The notes: generated by a model from the sequence alone, not told the origin. Positions 37,201 to 49,244 are shown, counted from the stretch's first letter. The stretch is DNA of 64,000 nt from Reclinomonas americana ATCC 50394 (GCA_048213135.1 PS015097.1:326678-390677), one strand, 5' to 3'. Program-made: numbers and translations.

Positions 37201-37336
37201 CCGTGTTTCCCACCCCTTGCAGATGTTCCTGAAGGAGGTCGAGCGCCGCCTCAAAACCGAAGATGTGACACTGGCCGACGTGGCACCGACTGTGTTGTTC
37301 CCGCCTGCTCTGTGGGATTCTTGGCGGCATGAATAG
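34005..37336 (+). CDS. NOC4: Nucleolar complex protein NOC4 (CBF/Mak21 family)
   Basis: Thirteen exons (34005-34115, 34291-34419, 34488-34604, 35229-35579, 35641-35779, 35853-35998, 36073-36223, 36294-36354, 36426-36536, 36614-36783, 36851-36936, 37033-37146, 37223-37336), all in phase; 599 residues, somewhat longer than animal NOC4. The C-terminal CBF/Mak21 domain is clear: FLNESFDVGGVASLLALSGL, FVLISKHNLDYPNFYAKVYS, KYRTRFLELLDEFL, YLPQYLVASFVKKLLRLSL, VDPFDANASDPQHSHAQESS and SAWEINVMLQKHYAP. NOC4 partners with NOP14 in small ribosomal subunit assembly and nuclear export. Upstream residues form helical repeats. Intron 3 (34605-35228) holds an internal duplication. The gene converges on the next minus-strand gene with 197 bp between the stop codons. 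Confidence 0.95.
34746..35085. repeat. Two-copy direct duplication of about 142 bp in NOC4 intron 3
   Basis: Sequences at 34792 (GGCATATCTCTTTCTG) and 34876 (GAGGAAAGAGGCTTGGTTCT) recur with few changes about 142 bp later (near 34934 and 35018). GCATGAGCTACT also recurs at the borders. The copies are diverged by roughly 10-15 percent by eye. Confidence 0.75.
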
Positions 37337-37533
37337 CAAACAAGCAGGAATAAATGAAGAATGGCATTACACAGTAGGGTTACACAAGTATTTATGTCTG
37401 TCGTGGAATGTTGGTAGTATGTGTTGTAGTTGGTCGATGAGATGCACGCTATCGCGGCGGTCAATCTCTCTCTTACTTTCTCTCTCACTCTCTCTTGGGG
37501 CACTCTCATCATCGATAAGAGGGATTTTTCTGT

Positions 37534-40500
37534 TCAGGCACGAATCTGCTGCCGACTCGACTCGGAGAAAATGTTCTGCTTGTGTGACTCGAGCAGTGCG
37601 TCCATGAGCTCCTGACGGTCGACCGGCAGCTTGAGCTCGATGCTGCACCGCAACATCAATGAGTATCAAGCAGAGGAGGAGCCACAGTGTCCAACAACAA
37701 AAGACTCACCGGCGTCGGTTGACCGACTTGACAATGGGCGTTCCTGCGCACGATGAAGCATGTTTTCGTTAAGAGGTCATGTATGGCAGAAGAGTGGCGG
37801 CACACAAGAAGAGCTCACCCTTGTACTCGCTGCCTTGCTTGAGGTCCGACAACGGCTTCAGTCGGTTCTCAGCCGACACAGGCGCCACATTCTCCGTCTC
37901 CTCGGAGCTGTCATCGCTGTCACTGCCGCAGTCGTCGGTGGGTCGATTGTCGGAGCGCGGGCGGTCGGGTGTGACCGGCTCCGCGGCAATCTGCGGCTGC
38001 TGCTGTTGCTGCTGCTTGTTTTCTTGCTCTTCGGCGTCGCTGGTCGAGCGCGATGCAACGGACTGCACCGGGGCTGGTGGTGCCGACGGTGCAGGGGCGA
38101 TCCTGGCCTGTGAGGCTCGGCGACGCGGAACGCGCTTTGGCACTTCGCTGATGGGTGGACGCTCCATCACCTCCAGTGCAGCTCTGCAAGGTGGTACGTT
38201 CGGTGAGCAGAAAAAGCCGGCATGACGCGGAACTCGGCAGTCGCGCACGCAACGCAAGCACAGGCTGGAACGCGCGCCACGACTGATGGCCCCTCAGGTA
38301 CTGTCGCACATTGCAGCTCTCGTGTTTTTGCAGAGACACTGACAGGTGGACCAAGTGACCGCGGTAATCTGCGAAGCGGGCGTGTCAGTCACAGAGAGAT
38401 ACAAGAGAAAAAGACAAGAGCTATGTAAGGGAAGCAATCGTACCGGCGCGTTCGTCCGACGTGAAGGCACGGACTAACCGCTTGATGAACTTGGTGTGCT
38501 TCAGGCGGCGTACGATCTGATCACCAGTAACGTGGTCGAGCATGCAGTTGAAAATGGCGGCAAAGTTGTAGTGCAGCATGTTGTTGAATCTGCGACGCAG
38601 GAGGTGAGCGAGTGCGCGTGTGTGCACAGTTGCTGGAAGATTTCTCACCGGTAATCAAAGAACCAATTCACCAAGTTCACCCACATATCGGGAGACACGA
38701 GGGTAATGTTGCGCGAGTTCTCGCACACAAATCGTCTCATGAGAGAGACGAGTGAAAGGCGACGGACACTGAATGCTGTTGGGACAATGTATGCAGAGAA
38801 GCGAATCGACCGGTCAGTGGTTCTGTGCAGGTTGCGAGAGATGCGACAGTCAGCAAACACGACTGAGCGTCAAGCGAGGTGCAGAGGCAGACACACCGAT
38901 CGCGCGACACCATGTGCTGCTCTCGGACCAGGAATTTGCAAATGCTGGTGATCAAGTCGCCATTCATTTCGCTGCAACACGCACAGCAGGTGAGCACTGG
39001 CACGTCTCACAAGGAGAGAGAGACAGAGAGAGACACGCAAATCACTCACCTCTCGTCAACCACCAGCAGCATCATGTCGCACAGGTGTACAATGGACGGC
39101 GAATTCTTCTGGATGCTCTGCGCACGCGTAGATGTCTCATGTGAGCACATACACCACCGCCACTTACATCTTCACGAGTGTCGTACCGTGCGGAACAGAT
39201 CGAGAATGTGACCATGCTGGTTAAAGAGACCGCGGAAGGGTCGCAGGAACGGGAAGTTCTTGTTGCAGTGATCGAACAGGGTGAGGTAGTAGTGCACCAA
39301 CTCGCGTGCCCGCGGTTCGTCTGCAGCGCACGCGGAAAATGAGGTCTCGGAGGTGCAACAGGCACACACACACACAAAGAAACTCACCAGCATTGGCCAC
39401 CTCGCGTTCGAGCTGGAACAGAAAACGCTTGCTGCACATCATTTCGATAAACTGCGATTGCATGAGCAGCATCGTGAAAGCTTGCTGGACCTGTTCGCAC
39501 GATAAATGCCGTCAGTCATCTCCTATGATCGTAAAACAACTCTCTCCCCACTTCGCTCCCCACCTGCGCATGGTGCAGGGCGCCCATGAAGAGCCGCACC
39601 GACTCGCGGTGGTAGACCACGGCCACGGTGGCTTCGGGGTAGCTTCGAGTCAGAGTCTCGAGTGCCTCGTGAAAGTGATGCAGGTTGGCATTGCTGTGCG
39701 GCTGCAGGCATTGCAACAGCTCGTCCACTGCAACTCACAGAGTGAGCCTCCTTCGGTGCGTGGGAGCGAAGAAGAAAGAACTCATTTCTCACCAATCTCC
39801 TCAATGTGGTCGACAATCACCGGGCCCAACGACTTGTTCGGTGTCGACAGCACCTTCATGGCCCTGTACGAGCGCTTCAAGCTGCGGCTGTAGTCCACAT
39901 CCTCCTCGTACGGGTTGACCATCTCGTGCAGCTCCAGATCGCGCCCGTCCACGTCGGGAACGGTGGCGCGACGACTGATCACAGCCGGAATTTTGCGTTC
40001 ACGGCAGTTCTGCGTGGGTCGCGAAACGAACTGGCACAGCAGCCGCAGTGCGTCTACGATCCGCAAGGTAAGCAAGCACTGGCGGAGACGAGAGAAAACA
40101 CACATCATCATCGTCATCAACTCACCCTTCAGTTTGAAGAAATCAGTCATGCGCGGTGTGACGAGCGGCACCGATCGCTCGATATCAAGGAAGCGCGCCA
40201 GCAGCGTACGCATCGCGTCTGAGCGTCGCTCCGGCACACGAACATCGGCGCAGATACGAGCAGGATCGATTGGTCCGCTGCTGTTGATCGGTCCAGGCTC
40301 ACTCACTGCCGGTGGTGCCTCGCTGCTGCTGTCGGCGATCGGTTGTGGCGGAAACGCATCGTTGTTCTCCGGGTCCGTGGCAACATCCTGCGCGTTGATT
40401 GGTATTATTTTTTTGCGGCAACGGTCACACACACGCACTTGCACAACTCGCACAGGGCGCATGCCAAGCACGCGCCCACCCGAAAAACACACACAAACGA

Positions 40501-40619
40501 CAGCCTTCCCACAACGACACGCCTCTCTCACACACACATGTAGGTGTGAAGGAGCGTCAGCAACTCACCCACTGTCCGGCTGCAGTCGCTGTCGATGAAA
40601 TCACTTCTGCACTCGACAT
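37534..40619 (-). CDS. Helical-repeat protein with weak resemblance to SAPS-domain PP6 regulatory subunits
   Basis: ATG at 40619 (MSSAEVISSTATAAGQW) and TGA ending at 37534, about fourteen exons; most phases agree, but the joins near 38890 and 38780 are ambiguous. The protein is largely alpha-helical and ordered: RTLLARFLDIERSVPLVTPR, ALRLLCQFVSRPTQ, DELLQCLQPHSNANLHHFHE, AFTMLLMQSQFIEMMCSKRF and LVHYYLTLFDHCNKNFPFLR. Near the C-terminus come NNMLHYNFAAIFNCMLDHV, KFIKRLVRAFTSDERADYRG, HLVHLSVSLQ. That last part, with a phrase like RxGHLxxLxxxI, is what recalls the SAPS domain. The tail is acidic and Gln-rich (EEQENKQQQQQQ) and ends PIVKSVNRRRIELKLPVDRQ. If the resemblance is real it would be a scaffold for a PP6-type phosphatase. 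I hold the assignment loosely. Confidence 0.6.
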
Positions 40620-41002
40620 GATTGGCGATTTCCTCTCTTGTCTCGTCAAATCTATGAAAAACGGGCTGACAAATGTCCTCGCGCTGCATATCTGTCCACT
40701 CACCCCGAAGTGGCTTGCGGCTGTGCACTACGTACTCTGCATCGTGTCAGACAGCACACGACATCATCATCATCATCGTTGCGCGTTGAGCAGGAAGCGA
40801 GCGAGCGGGGGGAATGGAGAGGGGGTTGTGCGGCATGTCGGTCTGCTCACTCTGCGCTCTTCGTTTGCATGCAGTCGCGATGTTGCACGAGAGTGGCGAT
40901 ACGTCGACGGTTTGTTGAGCGCAAGACAGGCAGTGTGTGTGTGTGAGAGAGAGAGAGCAAGCATGAATGTGTTGTGTGTGCGTGTTGCTGATTCACATTC
41001 TC
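40620..41002. other. Divergent upstream region
   Basis: 383 bp between the starts of the helical-repeat gene (minus) and the coiled-coil gene (plus). A minus-strand intron in the 5' UTR (CGGGTGAG donor near 40702, TTTCATAG acceptor near 40651) is likely. GTGTGT and GAGAGA stretches lie at 40929-40990. No coding exon is supported. Confidence 0.5.
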
Positions 41003-44000
41003 ATGCAGTCGCCGATTACCGCCGCCGCCGCTGGCGACTCATCGATGGAGGAAGAAGAGGACGAGGAGGCGCGAGCGTTGCAGCTGACAAAGAGGTACGA
41101 TGATGAGAGTGCTTGCTTGTACGGAAGCAAGTGTGTGTGTGTGTGTGCGCGAGTTAGTGACGCATCGCGGCAGGTACAAGCAACTGGGCGATCAGCTGCG
41201 CGTGCTCAACTCCGAGCTCGTCAAGCTGGAGAGCGGCGGATCGCAGAGCAATGTGCAGACGTTTCAGAGTCTGACGGATCAGATCTGTGCGGCACGTCTC
41301 TCGCTGGAGAAGCATCGATCGACGCTGCGCCGATTGCAGGATCAGGCGCGACGGGAGCGCCGAGATGGCGATCGAGAGCGACTGTCGCTGGAGCAGCAGT
41401 GTGCGGTGGCGTGGTCCGAGGTGCACGCCGAGCAGCGGTTTCTCGAGGACGACAAGGCAGAGGTGAGAAGAGGCAGTCGTCGCGTTCGTCACCCGCGTTC
41501 CTCACACCACCACCAGTTGCAAGCTGTGCTGCTTGGTCGTGAGGCCGCCTTTAACGAACTGGTGGAGGCACGAGCGGCCTTGGACGCGGCCGAGGCGCGC
41601 TTGAAAGAGACGCAGCAGCGACAGCTGGGTGGTTCGACGCTGGCCGAGTCGGAGCAAGTGGAGCCCACACGTTGGTCACCCACCCGCGGACCGAAACCGC
41701 TTCCACTCACGCCACCGTCGCCGACGCAGTCCACCACGCCGCGCGCGGCAGCAGTGGCGGCCGCAGCAGCCGCGGCCGCGCCACGTCCGGGCCGTGGTGA
41801 TTTCGCGTCGCCGACGTCCAACGACAGCAGCTCGCAGAGTCCGTCGCAGTCGAGTCCGCTGCATGGCGAGTTCGGCAAGACGTATCCGCACTTTGTCGGT
41901 CTCAACCCACTGGCGCCGTCGACGCAGTGGAATGGGACACTGCCGCACACGAACAAGGCGACGGATGCCATTTCGGCGCCGGTACCGCTGCGTCGTCGAC
42001 CACCGACAGAGATGGAGCGCTCGTTGGATTCGAATTTCATCGGCAGCGTGGCCGACTCTCCGACGCCCGCCACCGTGCTCTCTGTCGACGACGATGGTGT
42101 CTCTGTGTCGCTCATCAGCTCGCCCCCGTCGGTCGAAACTCCCACGTCAGCAGCGGCGGTGCGAGATGAGAAGGGCAGGCCATCGGAAACGGTGTCGTCG
42201 TCATCGACTGTGCGTGCAGTCGGTGAAGTAGTCAATGGTGCCTTGTCGACGCGCAAGCCTGAAAGTGAGAAAGCGCACGCCGCGCAGCAGTCTATTGCGG
42301 CTGATTCAACGCGATCTTCGAGCCGGCCGGCGCAGGACACAGGTGCCGCCCCGGTGCGCGACAGGCAAGGAGCTTCGAGTACAACTACTGCTGCAGCTGC
42401 CGATCCCATGCGATCATCGAGTCGGCCGGCGCAGGATGCTGGTGCCCCCGTGCGCGGTGCTGCTCCTGCGCGCGACAACCAAGGAGCACTCACAGCGCCA
42501 GCAGTAGTAGGATCAGCAGCCGATTCTACACAATCGTCGAGTCGACCGGCACAGGACGTGCGCGGTGCTGCTCCTGCGCGCGATAGCCGAGGAGCATTCG
42601 GCTCTTCTGCGGCACCAGCGGCAGCACCTGCAATTACGACTGTGCAGTCGACTCCTGCGCCGCCGCTCGTGGCACCTGTTGCGTCGGCGGTGCCGGTGAA
42701 GGCGGCCCCATCCATGGATGTTGCGTCGTCGGGAGTGGGCAAACTCGTGCCGACCAGGCACGATACCCACGACGACCCGACCGACATGTCGGCGTCGTCC
42801 ATGGTGGCACTGGAGAACTCGGATGCACTGGCCGACCCAGTCGAGGATTCGCAAATGTTTGACTTGTCGCCGACGTTGGAGTTGTCGCCCATGTCGTCAG
42901 CAGGTGGCACACCGCGAGCGGCAACCGCCGGTACGAACTTCTCCGCCACTGCCACTCACATGGAGCATGACGAGGAGGAGGAGGAGGAGCAAGAAGATGA
43001 GCAACAGGTGGAAGACGACGACGAGGAGGCGGCGGAAGTCGAGGAAGTGGGAGCTGGTCGGCACAGGGAAACCGACGCATATGTGACCGCAACACAAGGT
43101 ACGACATGTCAGAGAGGGGGACAAAGAGAGATAGAGAGAGCGGATGAAGCATGGTGGTATTCACGTGGCGTGTCGGGTGATGCAGGGGGACTTTGGCAGC
43201 CACCACACTCCCGCGCTGGTGTCTCGGGTATGTGTCACTGCTGTTGTGTCGGAGTTGCATGGCTGTCGTTTCTTACTGGTGCGCCGTGCAGCTGTGGCTG
43301 GTCGCGCATCAGCCGACTGGAAGTCGGCGACAGACAGGTCGGCTTCTTCCCACCTGTCAGGTGCGATTGAGTGACCGTTGCTCGTTGTATCTACCTCGTA
43401 TTGACTCTCGTTTCGTGTGCAGGCGCTGCGGCAGATGCCGATGCCAGCATTGAGCTGGACGTGCGTAGTGTTGACGCCAGTGCAGAGTGGCGACCGCTGT
43501 CGCGAACGGCACCGTCGCGCAGTTCGGCCAACGACGATACCGGACGCTGGAGCATGTCCATGTTGCAGGAGATGACACTCGACGAGTCGGTTCTGGCCGA
43601 GATGGCACTGACTGAGTTGGCCGAGGGTCCGACTGCTGTGGTGCGTCGCGACTTTGCCGACTTAGAGCGACGGCGACAGCTGCTGTTGCACTTGCGCGAG
43701 CAACGGCCCCTGTCGAGTGGCGAGCTGCAGGAGGTGGAGGCCTCTGCCCGCAATTCTTCTTCTTCACCTTCAGCGCCACTGCCGAAGCCATCAACGCCAG
43801 CACCGGTGCACACACAGCAGCGACCGCCACCTCCTTCACCACCGCAGCCGTCAGTGGCAACTGTTGTGGCGCCCTCCAGCAGGTCGTCGCTTCCGCGACC
43901 GGCGGCGCACTCGTTCGAGGCTCCGTATGGTGGCAGTCCGGCTCCTGCGCCGGCGGCGTCATTCGGCACGTCTTCAGTGCTGTGGTCGCCGGGCAGTGGA

Positions 44001-45277
44001 CGTTCGTCGCCCATGGCTCCTGCTTCCATTGAGCAGCGGCTGTCTGCCCTGCGTCAGCGAGTTTTCAACCGGTCCCCGACCGTGTCAATGGCGGCGGTGG
44101 TGGACGGCAGCGGCAGCGCAAGACTGCCACCGGCACCGTCGCTGTCGCCACTGCAACGGTACCCGCTGGATATGCCGCAGCAGCAGCTCCCGCCGCCGCG
44201 ACCGCTCTCACCACCAACTGCGTTGTTGCGGTCGCCGCACACGTTGTCGGTACTGGGTCGGCCGCCGTCGCCGTCGCCGGTGAATTACGCGTTTCACTCG
44301 CGACCACCGTCGCCTGGCGTGCGAGTCACCAGCGTGCTGCCGTACACGGACGCACTGGCCTCGCCTCTACCGCAAGCTCCGCCGCCTCCACAGACACCGC
44401 CGCCGACGCCGACCTACTCGTATCGCGGGCTGTCCAAGGTGACCACACCTTTCTCTTCCCGTTGGTGTTACGTGCGAAGCCTTGCCTCACTCGCGTGTCG
44501 CCGCCTTCTGCAGCCGCCACCACCTTCGGTGCCCCCCATGCAGGCTGTTATTGCCAGCGCACCATTCACCGTACGCGGCTCTCGCAGTGGCTCGGTGCAC
44601 AGTATGCCGGCTGCCGTCAGCCGCAGCAGCTCACCCGGCCGTGCCCCATCGCCCGTCAACCAATACCGCCCACAGAGTCAACAAGTGCCGCCGAGTCCGC
44701 GCCGTCAACAACAACAACAACAACAACAGCAGCAGCAGCCGTCGACTCCCTCGCGTGGGGCGTCGCCGATGAAAAGCGAGGCGCACTTTTCGGAGCTGTA
44801 CAAGACATTTTTGCGCACGCGGAGAACGCTGCATACCACGTCGTCGAGGTGCGTGGATGAAAGAGAGAGAGAAAGAGAGAATGAAGGAGGGGCGGGCCAG
44901 GGAGGCTTCGCTCACTTCTCCTCTTCCTGCGCAGCCCTCTGGTGACTGTGGAGAGTCGACCATCGTCGCCCGTGACGGTCAACTCGGTGGCTGCGGTGCC
45001 GCTCCAAGTCGTCACACCGCGATCGCGAAGGAGACGGGGGTCGGCTGCCTCACGACCAAGTGTGCATGAGCAGCAGACGGCCCCGTTGCCGCCTCCTCAA
45101 CTTGGCTACAATGCGGGCGGTGGCGGTGGAACGACGACACCCAGAGAACGCGAGTCAGCTCGGTCGACCGCGGCTCTGGTGGCGTCGGTGGTGATGCACA
45201 TGAAAACGGAGGCCGAGATCAATCGCGAGCGGATACAGGAGAGGAAGCGACGGAAGTCCACATCATGGAAACCCTGA
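41003..45277 (+). CDS. N-terminal coiled coil followed by a very long disordered region
   Basis: Exons 41003-41094, 41174-41462, 41517-43098, then about 43186-43230, 43291-43361, 43422-44439, 44514-44848 and 44934-45277; checked joins agree in phase; roughly 1,250 residues. Residues from about 30 to 190 form a coiled coil (LGDQLRVLNSELVKLESG, RLQDQARRERRDGDRERLSL, ALDAAEARLKETQQRQ). The rest is Ser/Pro/Ala-rich and probably unstructured, with three repeats built on SSSRPAQD and AAPARD, an acidic run (EHDEEEEEEQEDEQQVEDDD), a poly-Gln run of ten (CAA/CAG, 44707-44738), and a helical patch LAEMALTELAEGPTAVVRRD. The C-terminus is basic (RERIQERKRRKSTSWKP). I recognise no family. Such proteins are often cytoskeletal or centrosomal scaffolds, but nothing here proves that. 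Confidence 0.75.
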
Positions 45278-45556
45278 GTGTATAACAACAGTGTGTTACA
45301 GAGTAGAACAGTTGTTGGAACTTTTGTTCCCTTCCCAGATTTCCTCATTGACGGTCACAACAAGAACGGCCCCTGGTGACCGGGTGACGGGTTTCTCGAC
45401 GGAGCAAGGGTAAGGGGTCAAGGGTAAAGGAGTATAGAACACCTTTAAAGTCACACTACAAGGGCAAGGTATAGAAAGATGGGTAGGGAACAAATAATCT
45501 AACAAGGTGTTAACTTGGTTGTCCCACTCGCTCAAGTTACAAAAGTCCGTCTCACC
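45278..45556. other. Intergenic region
   Basis: 279 bp between two plus-strand genes. It is less GC-rich than its surroundings and includes an AAGGGTAA repeat (45408-45430). No gene is seen. Confidence 0.6.
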
Positions 45557-46489
45557 ATGTCGCTTGCCGCCAGCGATCCGTCTGTGCTCTACAAGATTGT
45601 GGACTTTTGGTGTGTGCTCTTCAACGTGGTGAAGGCTCATCGTGTGGATTCCTCATTGTGAGCAGGTTTGGAGAGGCTGGATCGGAGACCTATGGCAACA
45701 ACCGGCGCGAGTGGTGGGGCAACTCGTGGGATGAGCCGCTGCGTGAGCAGTTTGGCGAGCAGGCGGTGGAGGCGGTGTTGAGCGGTGAGACAACTTGAGC
45801 TTGTTCTCTCTCTCATTCTCTCTCACTCTCTCTCTCTCTCATTCTCTCTCACTCTCTCTCTCCCTCCCTTCTCTCTCGTGACGAATCTCACACACATCGG
45901 AGGCACGGCAGGCGCCTTTGATGATGTGATCAGCCGCGATCCGCTGGCCGCCCTCGGCGCCGAGCTCATTCTTGATCAGGTACGCGCTGCTCCTCTTTGC
46001 CTCCTGCAGCGCTGCGGTTCCCTCGCTCCCTCCTCAACAACAATGTGAGTATCAGGTGACGCGATGCATCTTTCGCGACACGGCACGCATGTACAGCGGC
46101 GACGCAAAGGCGGCGGAAATCACCCGTGTTGGTGTGGCCAAGGGCTGGCACGACGAGCTGGCACAGCGTTTCACCCCGCACCACCGCTTCTTCTTCATCA
46201 TGAGCCTCATGCACTCGGAGGCGAGTGCCACGAGATAGTGCACGCTGTCGTTTTTGCGCTGAGCTCATCGATCTCTTTCTCGCACTGCGTGCAGGAGGTG
46301 GAAGACCAGCGGCTGCGATTGTCCATGGACGAGTCGCCGGGTCTGGCGGCACGCAATCACGCGCGCATCGTCGAGCGCTTCTCCAGGTTCCCGACGCGCA
46401 ACGCCATTCTCGGCCGCGAGTCCACGCCGGAGGAGGTGGAGTTTCTCGCCAAGGAGTGGACGAGCTTCATGAAGGAGGAGGGATACTGA
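45557..46489 (+). CDS. DUF924 family protein
   Basis: Five exons (45557-45609, 45666-45784, 45903-45979, 46056-46220, 46295-46489), phases consistent; 202 residues, the family's normal size. The family pattern is clear: IVDFWFGEAGSETYG, DPLAALGAELILDQVTRCIF, RMYSGDAKAAEITRVGVAKG, HHRFFFIMSLMHSEEVEDQ and ARIVERFSRFPTRNAILGRE. DUF924 proteins have a TPR-like helical fold and are widespread in bacteria and in many eukaryotes; their function is not established. Exon 4 ends GAG|GCGAGT, so the last intron appears to be of the GC-AG type, since no GT donor nearby keeps the frame. It converges on the 7TM-RGS gene with 73 bp between stop codons. Confidence 0.92.
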
Positions 46490-46562
46490 GCACGCGCGCG
46501 GTGCCACACTGCAGCAAACCACACATGAATGAGACATGATTATGCAATATTATTACCCACAA

Positions 46563-49080
46563 CTAGAGCAGCCCACTGGAGGTGGCGAGCTGCACAACTT
46601 CGGTTTGTTCCATGGCCCACTTTCTCCACAGTGGGCTGCTGCAGAAGCGCGGGAAGCTATCGGCGCGCAGCGTGCGCATGACACTCTTCAACGCCGCGTC
46701 GAACATGTCGAGATAGCCGTTTACCACGTCAGCGACCGACGAGAACGATCCCGCTGCTGCTGGCAAGGACGCCGCGTGCATCTCGTCGCCAAACGCTCGC
46801 CGTACGCGATTCAGAATGCTCCCAGACAGGTTGAGCTCACTTGTGCCTGCATGACAGACGAGGGGAATGAGAAGAGAGAGAGAGAGAGAGAGTGAGAGAA
46901 AAGAGAGGAGAGAGAGAGAGAGTACACGAGGTCTTCGGTTTCGCCTCACCATCGGCCTTTAGAAAATCGTCATAGATGGCTTTCGCTGCACGGTGAACGT
47001 CGGCGACAGTCTTTCGCTGTGGGCCACGAAGAGTGGGCACATATATATAGAGAATGAAGCACCTCGTGAGCACGATCCCACCTCTCGTAATCTCTCCACC
47101 GCATCCACAAAGGCAAGGTTTTCCACACTGCGCACAACAACGGTGAGCAAGGACCGAAAGAGAGAGAGAGAGAGGGAGTCGGCGCACCTGAACTCTTGCA
47201 CAAGGTACCTGCGGCAGTGTCCAGTCACAGACAATGAGAACAAAGGAAGGCACTTCACTCCACACTGCAGTCGGTGGTGACGCAACTGGCGAAACACGTG
47301 TCGCGCCTCGGGCACAGACATGATAAAGTCGAATTGCGCCACCGGCAGCGCCAACAGCGAGTGCTGCAACGAGTCGTGCTTGCCGGTGGTCGTCTCCTTG
47401 GTCTCCCAACACAACAAGAGGCGCCACCGCCCCTGGCCGGCCAGCGGGACCACCACCGGTACGATTACTTGCATGACGGCATTCGACGGGATTAGCACGA
47501 CGAGACTGACGAGGTAGCCGCCGCTGACGTAGCGACTATAGTCCACAAAGATGATGGCGGCACCGGCCACAACAAGCGGTAGGGTGATGGAGGCGAGCAC
47601 GAAGAGTCTGCGTGCAGGCAAAGGAGAGGGTAAATGAAAAAAACGACGGCGGGCACGGGAGACGGAAAGGACAAGAAACGTAGAATTACGCAGAAAAAAA
47701 GAAGGTACACGCAACTCCACTCGATTGGAGAACACGTCACGCACGTGTCGAATGGCAAACGCCATCTGCGACGCCGTCGAATCAGTTGTCGCGCGCGGTG
47801 CGAGAGGCAAGTGGACAAACAAATGAATAGATGGCGTACCACGATTTGCATAAGCGTGAGCACCAGATAGCCGCACGCTGCAGCAAACGAGGCGTACTGG
47901 AGTGCACTGACTGCACGATCGGCAAATGTGCACCAAGTCGTCAATTCGCTGACACTCGCGGTGGCCGCCGGTAGTGCAACCTGCAGCAAGCAAACCGCCA
48001 AAAATATCAGCGCCACGCTGTAACGAGATTGGCGCCTCATCAGACCACGCAACAACTGGCCCGACAAACACGGTCACCAACAGGATTTCAAGCAGCAGCA
48101 GCAGCAGCAGAACACCAAAGAGAAGGGCGACAAAGCTCTTTTCGCTACACACAGGGGTTCAGCCAGCGTCCTCACGAGGGCGGGGGAGAACAACTGACCT
48201 CCAGCGACGCGAACGCTTCAGCTGCATCATGCTCGAGTCGTGCGATTCCGAGCTGGCTCGAGCCCTGCCCGCCTCGAAAACGATCCACAAACGAATGCTG
48301 TGCACGTTCAGTGAGTGATGCAGTCAGAGACACGCTACGTACATCACAAGTCGGCAATGCACGGAACGCTCGGAGCTGCGTGCGGAGCAGTCAGAAAACG
48401 AAACGACGGTCACGACTCTTGACTGGGGTGGATCACACACCACGGGCACCAGCAGCAGGCCCTGGAGGAAGACAATGTACGACAGCGAGATGAGCCACGG
48501 CTGCGGAGGAAACGCTGCGCTGTGAGTTGCGTGCTGCTGGTGAACACGAGAGCACCACGAAAGCACAGACCGATGCGGATGACCTGAACACAGCGAGCCG
48601 GCCGAGGGCTTCCATCTCTGGCGCACTGGCGGTGAGGAAGCCGATCGAGAGGATCGCAAGAACGAGCTGTTTGTGCGGGAAACAAGTGAGAGGGCCGGGA
48701 GTGGATGAGAGTGTGTGCGTGATCGTGCATGCAGACCTGGATCCACAACAGCATGCGTGATCGGGCGCGCATCATCATGGCGTGCTCTCGGCGGGTGAGG
48801 AGCACGTGCACAATGACCACGAGGCCGAGAAGCGTCAGTGACAGCGGATGCACGCTGTGTGTTCGGGTTGGTGTGGTCGGTCAGGAGGAGGAGAAGATGC
48901 GACGAATGATTGAAAGGGATGCGCTTGTGATCGCACGTGTGTGTGTGAGCGTGCGCGCGTGGATGTGTGTGTGCACACTCACACATGGGCAACATCAACA
49001 GACGAGTCCAGCAAGCCACTATTCTGCAACGTGTAGGCCACCTGCCACCGGAACTCGCAGTCCGCAAACTGCCCAGACAT
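46563..49080 (-). CDS. Seven-transmembrane protein with C-terminal RGS domain
   Basis: ATG at 49080 (MSGQFADCEFRWQVAYTLQN), stop at 46563. Exons include 49080-48983, 48854-48737, one from 48666, and a last one 46846-46563. Seven hydrophobic helices are seen: LSLTLLGLVVIVHVLL, LVLAILSIGFLTA, WLISLSYIVFLQGLLLVPVV, FVALLFGVLLLLLLLEILLV, QYASFAAACGYLVLTLMQIV, LFVLASITLPLVVAGAAIIF and LVSLVVLIPSNAVMQVIVPV. Then an RGS domain: FDFIMSVPEARHVFRQYLVQ, EFSVENLAFVDAVERLRE, AAKAIYDDFLKADGTSELNL and LMRTLRADSFPRF-type ending (here VMRTLRADSFPRFC). A loop of about 16 residues interrupts the RGS core after RRAFGDEM. This layout is that of plant RGS1, which accelerates GTP hydrolysis by G-alpha at the plasma membrane. 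Middle exon borders (47300-48400) are partly approximate. Confidence 0.82.
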
Positions 49081-49244
49081 CGTGGCGACAAAACGAGCGT
49101 GATAGCACAGCTTCCCTCCCCTCCGTGTGCTGGTACGTGCAGCCGGCGATGTTTTCACTCTCGGTTTGTACGAACTTGTCCCACTGTCGCTGCGAGGCTC
49201 TCCTCGACGTTAACAACTTCTTTTCTTTTACTTAATAACATCTT
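49081..49244. other. Intergenic region
   Basis: 164 bp between the stop of the giant surface-protein gene and the start of the 7TM-RGS gene on the same strand. No third gene is seen. The short spacing raises the chance that transcripts or gene models have been merged elsewhere. Confidence 0.55.

Noticed and set aside
41489-42955. Long minus-strand frame (488 codons) opposite the coiled-coil gene
   Set aside because: The plus strand has phase-consistent exons and a coiled coil. The antisense frame is Ala/Ser/Gly-rich with no start context or splice borders, as expected for a GC-rich shadow frame.
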